A DNA stretch of 51,329 nt from positions 1-51,329 of the forward strand of contig JAUNGU010000007.1 in NCBI GenBank assembly GCA_030524315.1, written 5' to 3'. Of this stretch, positions 9,254-18,171 are shown in pieces. The notes below the pieces were generated by a model, which ran no database searches, was not told where the DNA came from, and saw only the letters and a list, made by a program, of their open reading frames with translations. A program made the position numbers and the translations under genes. Source of the DNA: Peptococcaceae bacterium (lineage in GTDB: Bacteria; Bacillota; Peptococcia; Peptococcales; Peptococcaceae). How positions within the stretch are numbered: the stretch's first letter is position 1; the number at the start of each line of letters is the position of its first letter.

Positions 9254-9658
9254 ATGGAAATCATTGTTTGTCTCGACGATCGCGACGGCATGGCGTTCAA
9301 CCATCGCCGCCAGTCAAGTGATATGGTCGTCACCGAGGATATTTGCGCCCGCGCAGGCGGCGCGCCCCTTTATTTGCGGGCGTATTCTCTGCCCCTGTTC
9401 AAAGACAGGGACGTGGAGACCGTCGCCGTCGACGATTTTTCCCAGGCACCGGCCGACGCCCGCTGTTTTGTCGAGGATCAGCCGCTCTCGCCCCTGGCAG
9501 AAAAAATCGACATCCTCTGCATTTACCGCTGGAACCGTCACTATCCGGCGGATCTGCGCTTTGACCTGGCGCTGGCTGACGGCTGGCAGCTTGTAGAAAG
9601 CGCCGATTTTGCCGGCCATTCCCACGAAAAAATCACCCGGGAGGTGTACCACCGATGA
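9254..9658 (+). CDS. Small conserved protein of unknown function paired with a nuclease gene
   Basis: 134 residues, no signal peptide or membrane segment. The protein has the pattern [19 protein letters not shown] at the start, [14 protein letters not shown] in the middle and [19 protein letters not shown] near the end. I recognise this as a conserved Clostridia family that is sometimes labelled ribonuclease Z in databases. It has none of the metallo-beta-lactamase motifs (HxHxDH), so that label is not supported. The stop overlaps the start of the nuclease lipoprotein by four bases (ATGA), so the two are cotranslated. AAGGAG lies eight bases before the ATG. Function unknown; the coupling suggests a shared nucleic-acid role or accessory role to the nuclease. 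Confidence 0.85.
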   Translation: MEIIVCLDDRDGMAFNHRRQSSDMVVTEDICARAGGAPLYLRAYSLPLFKDRDVETVAVDDFSQAPADARCFVEDQPLSPLAEKIDILCIYRWNRHYPADLRFDLALADGWQLVESADFAGHSHEKITREVYHR

Positions 9659-10734
9659 AAACCTATCGCAAACGGCCGCTGGCGCTCCTCCTGGCCCTCG
9701 CCCTCGCCCTTTCGGGCCTCGTCGGCTGCACCGACGCCGACACATCGACAAACGACAGCCAGCCCGCCCAGCAAAGCACCAGCGATGGCGCGACCAAGGA
9801 ATCGTCCGCCGCGCCCGAGCAATTTGAGAGCAATACCTTGAGCGATACGCCTGCCGCCTTTGACCTGCAGACGGTGCCTGCCTACAGCGGCAGTCCCTAC
9901 GCCGTCGTCAATGACAACGTGCCGTTCTTTACGCCCGATGAGCTCACCACCGAGTCCAGCGAGGCCTACGCGCCCCTCGACGGTTATGGCCGCTGCGGCG
10001 TCGCCGAGGCTTGCGTCGGACAGGACCTCATGCCTACCGATGAGCGCGGCAGCATCGGCAGCGTCAAGCCGAGTGGCTGGCACACCGTCAAATATGACAA
10101 CGTCGACGGCAAATACCTCTACAACCGCTGTCACCTCATTGGCTACCAGCTCTCGGGCGAAAACGCCAACGAGCGCAACCTCATCACCGGCACCCGCTAC
10201 CTCAACATCGAAGGCATGCTGCCCTTTGAAAACATGGTCGCCGACTACGTCAAGGAAACCGGCAACCACGTCATGTATCGTGTCACGCCGATTTTTGAAG
10301 GCAGCAATCGTCTCGCCAGCGGCGTCCTCATGGAAGGCTACTCCGTCGAAGACGACGGCGCAGGCATCTGCTACTGCATCTACGCCTACAACGTCCAGCC
10401 CGGCATCACTATCGACTACCTCACCGGTGACAGCGCCGCCGACGCCAGCCAATCGCATCAGGCCGACGCCAGCCAAGGAAGCGCTGATGCCCAGTCCGCC
10501 GCCGATACCACGCAAGCTGGCGCTGGCAACACCACCAGCGGCGCGCAAGCCAGCGCCAACATCGGCGCAGCCACCGCTACCACTGCCACCTACATTCTCA
10601 ACGCCAACACCAAAAAATTCCACTGGCCAAATTGCGCCAGCGTCAGCCGCATGAAAAACCCCATCACCTACAATGGCAGCCGCGACGACCTCCTGGCCCA
10701 AGGCTATAGCCCCTGTGAAAATTGCCAGCCGTGA
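9655..10734 (+). CDS. Secreted DNA/RNA non-specific endonuclease lipoprotein
   Basis: 359 residues. A lipoprotein signal ends in the lipobox LVGC (Cys ~25), then a Ser/Ala/Thr-rich linker. Residues ~85-255 match the DNA/RNA non-specific endonuclease (Endonuclease_NS_2-like) family, with the active-site region YNRCHLIGYQLSGENANERN: the His and the downstream Asn are the expected catalytic and metal ligands. A second low-complexity linker leads to a C-terminal Ada-like zinc-binding motif (FHWPNCASVSRM...YSPCENC), frequent at the end of Gram-positive surface nucleases. Likely extracellular, degrading nucleic acids for nutrients or competence. Translationally coupled to the upstream small protein. 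A terminator follows at 10741-10785. Confidence 0.9.
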   Translation: MKTYRKRPLALLLALALALSGLVGCTDADTSTNDSQPAQQSTSDGATKESSAAPEQFESNTLSDTPAAFDLQTVPAYSGSPYAVVNDNVPFFTPDELTTESSEAYAPLDGYGRCGVAEACVGQDLMPTDERGSIGSVKPSGWHTVKYDNVDGKYLYNRCHLIGYQLSGENANERNLITGTRYLNIEGMLPFENMVADYVKETGNHVMYRVTPIFEGSNRLASGVLMEGYSVEDDGAGICYCIYAYNVQPGITIDYLTGDSAADASQSHQADASQGSADAQSAADTTQAGAGNTTSGAQASANIGAATATTATYILNANTKKFHWPNCASVSRMKNPITYNGSRDDLLAQGYSPCENCQP

Positions 10735-10740
10735 GAGAAC

Positions 10741-10785
10741 AAAAAAACCCGCAACGAATCCAGAAAAATTCGTTGCGGTTTTTTT
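10741..10785 (+). terminator. Terminator after the nuclease gene
   Basis: An 11-bp stem CCGCAACGAAT/ATTCGTTGCGG flanked by A and T runs. Confidence 0.9.
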
Positions 10786-10812
10786 CGATACTCGCAAAAT
10801 GCAGGATTCACG

Positions 10813-10847
10813 AAAAATGGGCGCGCGAGAATCGACGCCCCATTTTT
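10813..10847 (+). terminator. Second hairpin between nuclease and surface-protein genes
   Basis: Arms AAAAATGGGCG and CGCCCCATTTTT form a stem with a T run on either strand. It may back up the first terminator. Confidence 0.6.
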
Positions 10848-10860
10848 ATGATATATCTGC

Positions 10861-10889
10861 TTGCATATCGTGGAATGGTCTATTAAAAT
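10861..10889 (+). promoter_or_regulatory. Promoter of the copper-amine-oxidase-N protein gene
   Basis: TTGCAT (10861-10866), 17-base spacer, TAAAAT (10884-10889), followed by the AAGGAG ribosome site and the ATG at 10941. Confidence 0.6.
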
Positions 10890-10940
10890 TCTAAGTAGTT
10901 GGAGAAAACATTTATCGAAGAAAAAAAGGAGATGATTTTC

Positions 10941-11846
10941 ATGAAGAAATGGCGTGTTTTATTAATTGCGGCGGTGTTGGCTGTTGGCCTGTCAGCGGTG
11001 CCTGCACATGCGTATGGCACCTTTGAAGGTTATAGCGATTTGGTGACTGCCCATGTAGATGGCAAATATGTGCCGACGGATGTTCCTGCGAATATTGACT
11101 ATTTGACGAATCGTACCTATTTGCCAATGCGCGCGGTTGCCGAGGCGCTGGGGGCCAATGTGTCGTGGAATCAACAGAAGCGTTGCGCAACGGTTGAGAA
11201 AAATGGCCGGTACTATTATTTCTTTATTGACAGCTACAAATACTACACCGACGATGGCAGCTATTATATGGATGCTGCGCCAAAAATTATGCAGGGACGG
11301 ACGATGCTGCCGGTGCGCGGTTTTTCGGAGGCCTTGGGTGCCCGCGTAGAGTGGGACGGCTATTTGGGACGCGTTGACATTTACACCGGTGGTCCCGTGG
11401 CGGGAAAGCCAAGCATTTCGGAAGCGATTCCGTATGAGCTGCGTTGGATTGCAGAAAAATACTATGTGCCGTATTCAAGTAACGGCTCAGGCTCTTGGTT
11501 TTCTGTGAATGGCCAGAGCGAGGTGCATCTGGTATTTATTTCTCAGATGCGAAATGGCGTAAAAAATGTGATCCAAGTGGACAAAACTGGCACGAGAACC
11601 CAGGTGCTTTTGCAGAACATTACCCAGCAAGGGACGACGCTCTACTGCACGCCGTCCATCTGGAATGGGAATTTCTGGGGATTATTGTATAGTAACGAAT
11701 ACACGGGCAGAATGTTTTCTGCAACCCAGTATACTCAGCAAGATCAGATGCTTTATCTCACAAATTATGTGGAGCACTATGGCGATGGTCCAGATGCCTA
11801 TGACGTCCCATACTCGACCTATGTGCCATATTTTTTGATGCAATAG
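10941..11846 (+). CDS. Secreted protein with copper amine oxidase N-terminal-like domain
   Basis: 301 residues beginning MKKWRVLLIAAVLAVGL with a Sec signal peptide cleaved near AHA (~24). Residues ~35-145 form the Cu_amine_oxidN1 domain, recognised by NRTYLPMRAVAEALGANVSWN and its second half GRTMLPVRGFSEALGARVEWD. In Clostridia this domain is found on surface and sporulation-related proteins and binds no copper as far as is known. The C-terminal half (~155-301), rich in Tyr, Gln and Ser, matches nothing I recognise. AAGGAGATG lies before the ATG at 10941; the longer frame from 10899 lacks a site. Codon use is less G+C-rich than its neighbours. Confidence 0.85.
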   Translation: MKKWRVLLIAAVLAVGLSAVPAHAYGTFEGYSDLVTAHVDGKYVPTDVPANIDYLTNRTYLPMRAVAEALGANVSWNQQKRCATVEKNGRYYYFFIDSYKYYTDDGSYYMDAAPKIMQGRTMLPVRGFSEALGARVEWDGYLGRVDIYTGGPVAGKPSISEAIPYELRWIAEKYYVPYSSNGSGSWFSVNGQSEVHLVFISQMRNGVKNVIQVDKTGTRTQVLLQNITQQGTTLYCTPSIWNGNFWGLLYSNEYTGRMFSATQYTQQDQMLYLTNYVEHYGDGPDAYDVPYSTYVPYFLMQ

Positions 11847-11958
11847 ACGAGGCGCAAACAACAAAAGTTGTCACCGATGCGAGAGTGGGCGGTGGTTGAA
11901 GCCGAGGACGCAGCCTATTGTGATTTTAGAGATGGCAGAAAACGAAAGGAGTAAGCGT

Positions 11959-12615
11959 ATGAACGAACCGCAAGAGCAGATGATTGAGTGTATGGCGTGC
12001 AAGAAGGAGGGGGCCTTTGATTTTTATCCGGTGGTGAACACGATGGTGTCGGCGGATCTCAAGGCGCGGGTGAAAAATTACGAGATTTTCAAATTCACCT
12101 GTCCCCATTGCGGGAGCGAGCAGTTTGTGAATTACAGCTTTCTCTATCATGACGTCAAGCATCGCGTGCTCGTCTATTATTGTCAGGACGAGGAGGATGC
12201 GGCGCGCGCCGAGGCCCAGTGCGCGGAGACGGCGTGCGAGGCGGGCTACAGACGGCGCGTGGTCATGGGTGCTGACAATCTCGTGGAGAAGGTGCGGATT
12301 TTTGACGCGGCGCTCGACGATCGCGTCGTGGAAATTTACAAGATTCTGCTCTTTGGCGAGATGCGCGGTCAGCTCTTGATGCTCGTCGGCGGCGAGAATG
12401 TGGAGACGGTCTTCCTCGACGAGCACGCCGATGGCACGCTCTATTTCGTCTTTGTGGCTGGCAATCAGGCGGTGGCCGAGGTGCAGTTTGACCGCGGCGT
12501 CTACCAGGAAGTGGCACGCCGCTACAAAAAGGCGCTGGAAAATATCAGCGCAGAAACCCTCGTCGTCGATCAGGATTGGGCCTTTGATTTTCTCAGCGCC
12601 CAGCAGGAAGTGTAA
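11959..12615 (+). CDS. CpXC domain zinc-binding protein
   Basis: 218 residues. Near the start a CxxC pair (IECMACKKEG) and a later CPHCG around 35 residues downstream mark the CpXC domain, a probable zinc ribbon. The rest (~70-218) is acidic and has no membrane segment, so the protein is cytoplasmic. CpXC proteins have no assigned function. The ATG at 11959 has AGGAG eight bases upstream; the frame is open to 11896 but without a ribosome site. The gene is followed by its own terminator. Confidence 0.8.
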   Translation: MNEPQEQMIECMACKKEGAFDFYPVVNTMVSADLKARVKNYEIFKFTCPHCGSEQFVNYSFLYHDVKHRVLVYYCQDEEDAARAEAQCAETACEAGYRRRVVMGADNLVEKVRIFDAALDDRVVEIYKILLFGEMRGQLLMLVGGENVETVFLDEHADGTLYFVFVAGNQAVAEVQFDRGVYQEVARRYKKALENISAETLVVDQDWAFDFLSAQQEV

Positions 12616-12621
12616 ATTAGA

Positions 12622-12668
12622 ATGCCCTTGACAAGGCTGTTGATGCGGCAGTTACTAGGGGCATTTTT
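12622..12668 (+). terminator. Terminator after the CpXC gene
   Basis: Arms ATGCCCTT and AGGGGCAT (one G-U pair) followed by TTTTT. It rules out the ATG at 12622 as a gene start. Confidence 0.7.
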
Positions 12669-12684
12669 GTTGGCGCTTCTTCAC

Positions 12685-12713
12685 TTGAAAGCGGGCGGGG
12701 AAATGGGTAAACT
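12685..12713 (+). promoter_or_regulatory. Promoter of the DUF5662 gene
   Basis: TTGAAA (12685-12690), 17-base spacer, TAAACT (12708-12713), about 40 bases before the TTG start. Confidence 0.55.
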
Positions 12714-12753
12714 GATTTTATCAGCAGAAATTTTTGCAAGGGAGGCTGGTAGA

Positions 12754-13296
12754 TTGTTTCATCCGATCAAGCATTTTCTCGTTGTGCATCGGCACCGCAA
12801 GCTGGTGTTCCGCCATTGTCGGATGGCGGGGATTCCTTTGCAGGGGCTCTTGCACGATTTGTCAAAATACAGTCCGCAGGAATTTATTCCCGGCGCTCAT
12901 TATTATCTCGGCTACAAAAGTCCCAACGTCCGCGAGCGTGAGGTCAAGGGCTATTCGGCGGCGTGGATGCACCACAAGGGGCGCAACAAGCACCATTTTG
13001 AATATTGGGTGGATTATCAGATTGCGAGCCGCCGCTCCGGGCCGGTAAAAATGCCCGACCGCTACGTGATCGAAATGTTTTGCGACCGCGTCGCCGCCAG
13101 CAAGGTCTACCAGGGCGATAACTACACCGATCAGAAGCCGCTGGAATATTTCGAGACGGGCTTTGCCAAAAATTTCATGCACCCAGAGACGGCGCGCGTC
13201 CTCGAGACGTGGCTCAAAATGCTGGCGCGCGACGGCGAGGTCAAGACCTTTGCCTATATTCGCGCCAATCGCAAGCATGTGTACAAACGACAGTGA
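12754..13296 (+). CDS. DUF5662 family protein
   Basis: 180 residues read from a TTG start. The frame is open from an ATG at 12622, but that ATG lies in the preceding terminator. The TTG has AGGGAGG eight bases upstream, and the family normally begins right here (FHPIKHFLVVHRHR). Conserved features are HCRMAGIPLQGLLHDLSKYSPQEF and WMHHKGRNKHHFEYW; the His/Asp clusters recall metal-binding HD-like proteins, though no activity is known. Soluble. The MBL-fold hydrolase begins 12 bases after its stop, so the two form an operon. Confidence 0.85.
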   Translation: MFHPIKHFLVVHRHRKLVFRHCRMAGIPLQGLLHDLSKYSPQEFIPGAHYYLGYKSPNVREREVKGYSAAWMHHKGRNKHHFEYWVDYQIASRRSGPVKMPDRYVIEMFCDRVAASKVYQGDNYTDQKPLEYFETGFAKNFMHPETARVLETWLKMLARDGEVKTFAYIRANRKHVYKRQ

Positions 13297-13308
13297 AGGA
13301 AGGATTTT

Positions 13309-14217
13309 ATGAAGCTCAAACAAGCGGCAGGCAACACCTGGTATTTGGAGGATTGGCAGGACATTCCCCTGTACAAAACGTCAGACTCGACCTGCGTGCT
13401 CCTGGATACGGGTTTTCGCGCCCAGCGCGATGCCATTGAACAGACCCTGGCGAAAAACGGCCTGCGCCCGGTGGGGATTCTCGGCTCCCACATTCACGTG
13501 GACCATTCGGCCAACCACCGCTATTTTCAGCAGAAATACGACATTCCCGTGGCCCTTTCGGCGGGGGAGGCAGGCATCGCCATGACGCCCCTCAATCTCC
13601 AGGCCTATTATTTCTACATGCTCCATCCTCAGCAGCCGGCGGCCGATGACGATGTGACGACGATGCTCGTCGAGGCCGACCGCATGATCATGCCACGCGA
13701 GGATGCAATCGATTTTTGCGGGGCGCATTTTGAAATTCTGCACACGCCTGGCCACACGCCCGACCATATTTCCATTCTCACGCCAGATAACGTGCTCTAT
13801 CTGGGCGATGCGATTCTCACAGGCAAAAATATTTCCAATGCCAAGCTGCCCTATTTCTTCTCGGTGCAGCGCTCCATCGCATCCATGGAAATGCTGCGCG
13901 AGACGCATTTTGATTACTACCTCGCTGCTCACAAGGGCGTCTATACAGATATCAAATCCCTGGCCGATGAGTGCATCTGCGACGTCAAGGCCTGTGCCAC
14001 GCGCATCCTCGATGGCATCGATTGCGGCCTGACCCGCAGCGAAATCGTCATCACCGCCTGCACCCTCATGAAAATGCTCTCGTCCAAGCCGCGTAAGGTC
14101 GCTTTTTACGAGCGCAACGTGCACATCTACGTGGATTATCTCGTCGACGTCGGCGCGCTCGAGATCGTCATCAAAAACGGCGTGGAATTTTATCGCAAGA
14201 CAGGCAAACGTCCGTAA
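13309..14217 (+). CDS. Metallo-beta-lactamase-fold hydrolase
   Basis: 302 residues, cytoplasmic. The metal ligands of the MBL fold are visible: HIHVDH at ~64-69, HTPGHTPDH at ~145-153, and the Asp of YLGDAIL at ~165. A helical C-terminal part (~215-300) resembles the extra domain of related MBL hydrolases. The substrate cannot be deduced; glyoxalase II-like thioesters or lactones are options. AAGGAAGG lies before the ATG. Cotranscribed with the DUF5662 gene and closed by a strong bidirectional terminator. Confidence 0.88.
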   Translation: MKLKQAAGNTWYLEDWQDIPLYKTSDSTCVLLDTGFRAQRDAIEQTLAKNGLRPVGILGSHIHVDHSANHRYFQQKYDIPVALSAGEAGIAMTPLNLQAYYFYMLHPQQPAADDDVTTMLVEADRMIMPREDAIDFCGAHFEILHTPGHTPDHISILTPDNVLYLGDAILTGKNISNAKLPYFFSVQRSIASMEMLRETHFDYYLAAHKGVYTDIKSLADECICDVKACATRILDGIDCGLTRSEIVITACTLMKMLSSKPRKVAFYERNVHIYVDYLVDVGALEIVIKNGVEFYRKTGKRP

Positions 14218-14227
14218 ATTTGCAAAC

Positions 14228-14268
14228 AAAAAGCTTTGCGCTGGAAAAATTCTGGCGCAAAGCTTTTT
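14228..14268. terminator. Bidirectional terminator between convergent genes
   Basis: A stem of at least 12 bp (AAAAGCTTTGCGC with GCGCAAAGCTTTT) with T runs on both strands serves the MBL hydrolase gene and the convergent DUF4127 gene. Confidence 0.9.
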
Positions 14269-14273
14269 CTTTT

Positions 14274-15944
14274 CTATTCATCCTCGTCGACGGTGACGTC
14301 CATGGAGACGTTGGCGTAGACCTCAAAGGCGCGGGCCCATGGGAATTGCATGCTGCTGGCAAAATTGCTGATGCTACAATCCAGCTGATGCTCGCCGAGG
14401 TAGAGGGTGTGGTCGCCGTTAAAGACGTCGGCGAGCTTGGTGTTGTACGGTGCGTAGGCTTCGGCCAGGAGCTGGTTGCCCTGGGCCCAGGCGTCGTTGT
14501 CCACAAAGGCGCTGGTGGATTTCATGAGCTGGTTTTGCAGCAGCTCATCCTGCAGGGGCTGGCGAATATTGGCCATGTAGCAGGAATCCTCGGCGTAGCG
14601 CACGGCGCGGAAGGCAAAAATATTGCGTGCCGCCGTTTCCTTTTGCTCCTTGGTGAGTTCGTCAAAATGGTTGTCCAGGAGGTTAGAGATGCGCATCACC
14701 GAGCAGACGGTGCCGATGCTGTTGCCAGCCGTGTTCCAACCGGCGTAGGCGTCGACGTTGTCAAAGTACTCTGAGTTGAGGAGCCATTCCTCCAGCGCCG
14801 GGTCCTGCTGATTGGTCATGGCCACGTCGGCAATGCCGAGATAGCTGTTGAAGGCGGCGATGAAGTTGGTGGTCGTGCGCAGGTCGTCGGTTTTGGCGTG
14901 GACGTAGAGGGTGTAGTCGGCGTCGGCGTCGGCTTCCTCGAGGCCGCCGAGGGCGAGCTTCTGCTTGATCATTTCCTGGAGGGAGACCGACTCGTAAGGA
15001 TAGATGTCGGTGCGGCTGCTGTCTGAGGAATAGACGACGTGCACCTGGGTTGGCTTTTCGTCCTGGGCGAGAAGGCCGCTGACCAAGAGCATCGAGAGCT
15101 CGTCGGCGCCGTGGGTCAGGGTGGTGTTGTCGCTCAGTGCTTTTTTGAGGGCGCGGAAGGCGATGTTGGCCGGGCAGAGGGTGTCGCCGTCGTCCTGGCT
15201 GATGACCAGCTGGTCAATGAGGCCTTCGGCAGCGATGAGGTTGAGCTCTTGGGCGAGATTGGCGCTGCGCTCATGGAGGCTTTTGTAGACGGCGAGAATT
15301 TCATCGGGCACGCCGTCTGCAGTGCTTGGCGCCTCTTGGCCTGCGGCGTCGGCCTCGTCCCAGCTTTGACCGTAGGCCTTGAGGGCCTTGCCGTAAGGGG
15401 CGAGGGTGCTGTCAAATTGGTTGGGCTGGAGCCGTGGCAGCACCTGCACGATGGTGATGGTGCCGTCGGAATGCTGGCGAAATTCGTTGCAAATCTGGCG
15501 GAGATGGTCGAGGTCTTCATCCACCGTGTCGTAGCCGTCGGCGCTGCGGGAGGCGATGAGTCCACCGCTAAAGAGGCTATTGGTAAAAATCACGAGATCA
15601 TCGGCTGTTTGAGACTGTTCCTCGAGCCAGCGCCACAGCGCATCCTGATCGGCAGATTGTAAAAAGGAATCCATATCTTCCGAATCAGGCATCACCAGCG
15701 TCGCTTCAGCAGCCTGGGCGAGGAGCTGTGGATACTGGGTGTTGCAAGGGCGGCTGTCTAGCGGCATCAGGGCGACGGTGGGCATTTCCCGTGGCTCGGA
15801 TGTTTTTTCGACGCTCGCCGAGACCTCGGCATTTGTCGAGCCCTCGTCTGTGGCGCCGCGCTGTGGCAGCTGACAGCCGCTCAGCGTCGCACATGCAAGA
15901 ACGGCGCAGAGCAGCAGCGCCAATCCCCTTTGCCATCTTCCCAT
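14274..15944 (-). CDS. DUF4127 family lipoprotein
   Basis: 556 residues with a lipoprotein signal ending in LSGC (Cys ~24) and a Ser/Glu-rich linker. From ~52 the DUF4127 family signature appears: VALMPLDSRPCNTQYPQLLA, then DDLVIFTNSLFSGGLIASR. Paralogues typically contain the LDxRP motif and are predicted to be exported glycan- or peptidoglycan-linked enzymes, but no activity has been shown to my knowledge. AGGGGGG precedes the ATG. It stands alone between two hairpin terminators. Confidence 0.88.
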   Translation of the reverse strand: MGRWQRGLALLLCAVLACATLSGCQLPQRGATDEGSTNAEVSASVEKTSEPREMPTVALMPLDSRPCNTQYPQLLAQAAEATLVMPDSEDMDSFLQSADQDALWRWLEEQSQTADDLVIFTNSLFSGGLIASRSADGYDTVDEDLDHLRQICNEFRQHSDGTITIVQVLPRLQPNQFDSTLAPYGKALKAYGQSWDEADAAGQEAPSTADGVPDEILAVYKSLHERSANLAQELNLIAAEGLIDQLVISQDDGDTLCPANIAFRALKKALSDNTTLTHGADELSMLLVSGLLAQDEKPTQVHVVYSSDSSRTDIYPYESVSLQEMIKQKLALGGLEEADADADYTLYVHAKTDDLRTTTNFIAAFNSYLGIADVAMTNQQDPALEEWLLNSEYFDNVDAYAGWNTAGNSIGTVCSVMRISNLLDNHFDELTKEQKETAARNIFAFRAVRYAEDSCYMANIRQPLQDELLQNQLMKSTSAFVDNDAWAQGNQLLAEAYAPYNTKLADVFNGDHTLYLGEHQLDCSISNFASSMQFPWARAFEVYANVSMDVTVDEDE

Positions 15945-16048
15945 TAGAATACCCCCCTGTTAATGTCGTATACTTCATCTTATCTAAAAATTGCCATAGA
16001 TTCAACCACAAAATATAGACAGATGTCCGCGGCTACCAGGCTATTTAG

Positions 16049-16093
16049 CGCAAAAAAATTCTCGCCGAGAAGCTCTCAGCGAGAATTTTTGCG
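16049..16093 (-). terminator. Terminator of the aconitase gene
   Basis: Arms AATTCTCGC and GCGAGAATT with A/T runs either side, immediately after the aconitase stop on the minus strand. Confidence 0.85.
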
Positions 16094-16111
16094 TGCGTCA
16101 AAGAGAGGCGC

Positions 16112-18040
16112 TTATTTTTCGTTTTTGATGGAGGTCAGGAGGCCGCCTTCGAGGAGGAGGCGTTCCTGGCGTTCGCCGAGTTCCAGCTCGAGCGCGTAGG
16201 TTTTGCCGGTGGTTTCGTTTTTGACGGTGACGGCGCGGGCCTTGACCTCTGCTGGCAGATTGTCAAAGACGAGGACATCGCCGATGGAGAAATCGTCATA
16301 GTCGGCAGGATTTTTGAAGGTCAGTGGCAAAATCGCATTGTTGATGAGGTTGGCCTTGTGAATACGGGCAAAGCTCTTGGCGATGACGGCCTTGACGCCG
16401 AGATAGAGAGGCGCCAGTGCGGCATGTTCACGGCTAGAGCCCTGGCCGTAGTTTTCACCGGCGACAATGACAGGGGCGGCGTCGGTCATTTCCTGGCAGC
16501 GCTTTGGAAAATCTGCATCCGATGGCGTCAAGCAATAGTTGGCCAGATGCGGAATGTTGGAGCGGTATGGCAGGAGGGACGCGTTACTTGGCATGATGTG
16601 GTCGGTGGTGATGTTGTCTTCGAGATAGGCAGCGACCTTGCCGGTGAAGGTTTCTGGCACTGGATGGCCCATTGGCACGCCCTTGATGTTTGGCCCCTTG
16701 ACCAGTGGCGTGTGGCCGATTTTTTCATCGCTAGGGAAGATGAAGAGATGGTCGTCGCGGTCGTAGGTTTCTGGCACGGTCACATCATTGAGGAGGGCGT
16801 TGCCGGCAGGATTGGTGAGCACGCCGGTGATCGCAGAGACGGCTGCTGTTTCCGGGCTGACGAGGTAGACGCTCGCGCTCTTGGTGCCGCTGCGGCCAAA
16901 GAAGTTGCGGTTGAAGGTGCGCAGGCTGACGCCGTCGGTGTTTGGCGCCTGGCCCATGCCGATGCATGGCCCGCAGCCGCATTCGAGAATACGCGCGCCT
17001 GCTTCGAGGAAGACCGAGAGAATGCCGTCGGATGCCATCTGCTTGAGAATGGTGCGAGACCCTGGAGAAATAACGAGGCTGACATTTTCAGCCACCTTTT
17101 GCCCGCGGAGTACAGCGGCGCAGCGTGCCAAATCCAGATAGGAGGAGTTGGTGCAGCTGCCGATGGCCACCTGGTTGATTTTCATGCCTTCGATGGAGGC
17201 GACACTGACAACCTTGTCCGGGCTGTGAGGGCAGGCGGTCATTGGTTCAAGGCTAGAGAGATCCACATGCACGGTTTTTTTGTAGACGGCGTCGTCGTCG
17301 GCAGCCAGTGGCAGCCACTGATCGCCGCGGTTCATGGATTCCATGTAGACCTTGGTGCGGTCGTCGCTAGGGAAGACAGAGGAGGTGGCGCCGAGCTCTG
17401 CGCCCATGTTGGTGATGGTGGCACGTTCCGGCACAGAGAGGGTGGCGACGCCGTCGCCGGTGTATTCATAGACCTTGTTGACGCCGCCCTTGACGGTTTC
17501 CTGCTGCAGCACGTAGAGGATGATGTCCTTGGCAGAGACGCCGGTGCGCAGCTTGCCGGTCAGGCGCACCTCGATGACCTCCGGCATGGTGATGTAGTAG
17601 CTGCGGCCAGCCATGGCAGCGGCCACGTCCACGCCGCCAGCGCCGATGGCGAGCATCCCCAGGCCGCCGCCGGTTGGCGTGTGGCTGTCGGAGCCGATGA
17701 GGGTCTTGCCTGGAATGCCAAAGTTTTCGAGATGGACCTGGTGGCAGATGCCGTTGCCAGGACGGGAATAGGTAATGCCAAAGTTTTCAGCAGCACTTTG
17801 GATGAAAAGGTGGTCGTCAAAGTTTTCCGGGCCACTTTGCAGCATGTTGTGGTCGATGTAGGCAACAGAGCGTTCCGTTTTTACACGGTCAATGCCCATG
17901 GCTTCAAGCTCCAAATAAGCCATGGTGCCGGTGGAGTCCTGGGTCAGGGTCTGGTCGATACGAATACCGATTTCGTTGCCTGGGACCATTTCTCCATCGG
18001 TCAAATGCGCAGCGATGATTTTTTCTGTCAATGTAGGCAT
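16112..18040 (-). CDS. Aconitate hydratase (short monomeric type)
   Basis: 642 residues; catalyses citrate/isocitrate interconversion and so feeds 2-oxoglutarate for glutamate synthesis. The protein is of the shorter bacterial/archaeal aconitase type. 4Fe-4S ligands are visible: IGSCTNSS near residue 290 and ECGCGPCIGMG near 355. GSDSHTPTGGGLGMLAIG and the swivel-domain GENYGQGSSREHAAL near 530 complete the active site. The ATG at 18040 follows AGGAGG by six bases; a nine-residue upstream extension to 18067 lacks a site. The gene is on its own with a good promoter and terminator. Confidence 0.95.
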   Translation of the reverse strand: MPTLTEKIIAAHLTDGEMVPGNEIGIRIDQTLTQDSTGTMAYLELEAMGIDRVKTERSVAYIDHNMLQSGPENFDDHLFIQSAAENFGITYSRPGNGICHQVHLENFGIPGKTLIGSDSHTPTGGGLGMLAIGAGGVDVAAAMAGRSYYITMPEVIEVRLTGKLRTGVSAKDIILYVLQQETVKGGVNKVYEYTGDGVATLSVPERATITNMGAELGATSSVFPSDDRTKVYMESMNRGDQWLPLAADDDAVYKKTVHVDLSSLEPMTACPHSPDKVVSVASIEGMKINQVAIGSCTNSSYLDLARCAAVLRGQKVAENVSLVISPGSRTILKQMASDGILSVFLEAGARILECGCGPCIGMGQAPNTDGVSLRTFNRNFFGRSGTKSASVYLVSPETAAVSAITGVLTNPAGNALLNDVTVPETYDRDDHLFIFPSDEKIGHTPLVKGPNIKGVPMGHPVPETFTGKVAAYLEDNITTDHIMPSNASLLPYRSNIPHLANYCLTPSDADFPKRCQEMTDAAPVIVAGENYGQGSSREHAALAPLYLGVKAVIAKSFARIHKANLINNAILPLTFKNPADYDDFSIGDVLVFDNLPAEVKARAVTVKNETTGKTYALELELGERQERLLLEGGLLTSIKNEK

Positions 18041-18078
18041 TGAGAATCCTCCTTGTTGATAATCCATAGAATAGAAAT

Positions 18079-18107
18079 ATTATACGCTTAATTGGAATTT
18101 CTTGCAA
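18079..18107 (-). promoter_or_regulatory. Aconitase promoter
   Basis: On the minus strand TTGCAA (18107-18102), 17-base spacer and TATAAT (18084-18079). Confidence 0.8.
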
Positions 18108-18115
18108 GATGAGGG

Positions 18116-18145
18116 CTGACAGTTGGCGGCTCGTCAGCGTACAAT
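18116..18145 (+). promoter_or_regulatory. Promoter of the comF-like gene
   Basis: CTGACA (18116-18121), 18-base spacer, TACAAT (18140-18145), with AAGGAGG following. It is divergent from the aconitase promoter, with nearly touching -35 boxes. Confidence 0.6.
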
Positions 18146-18171
18146 AAAGGAAAAGAAGGAGGCGGGCAAAA

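Noticed and set aside
9017..9304. N-terminal extension of glnA by 96 codons
   Set aside because: It would run across the promoter and the leader terminator. The protein family starts at the ATG at 9016, which has a good ribosome site.
9254..9658. Label ribonuclease Z for the 134-residue protein
   Set aside because: The sequence has no metallo-beta-lactamase metal motif; it seems to be an inherited database misnomer.
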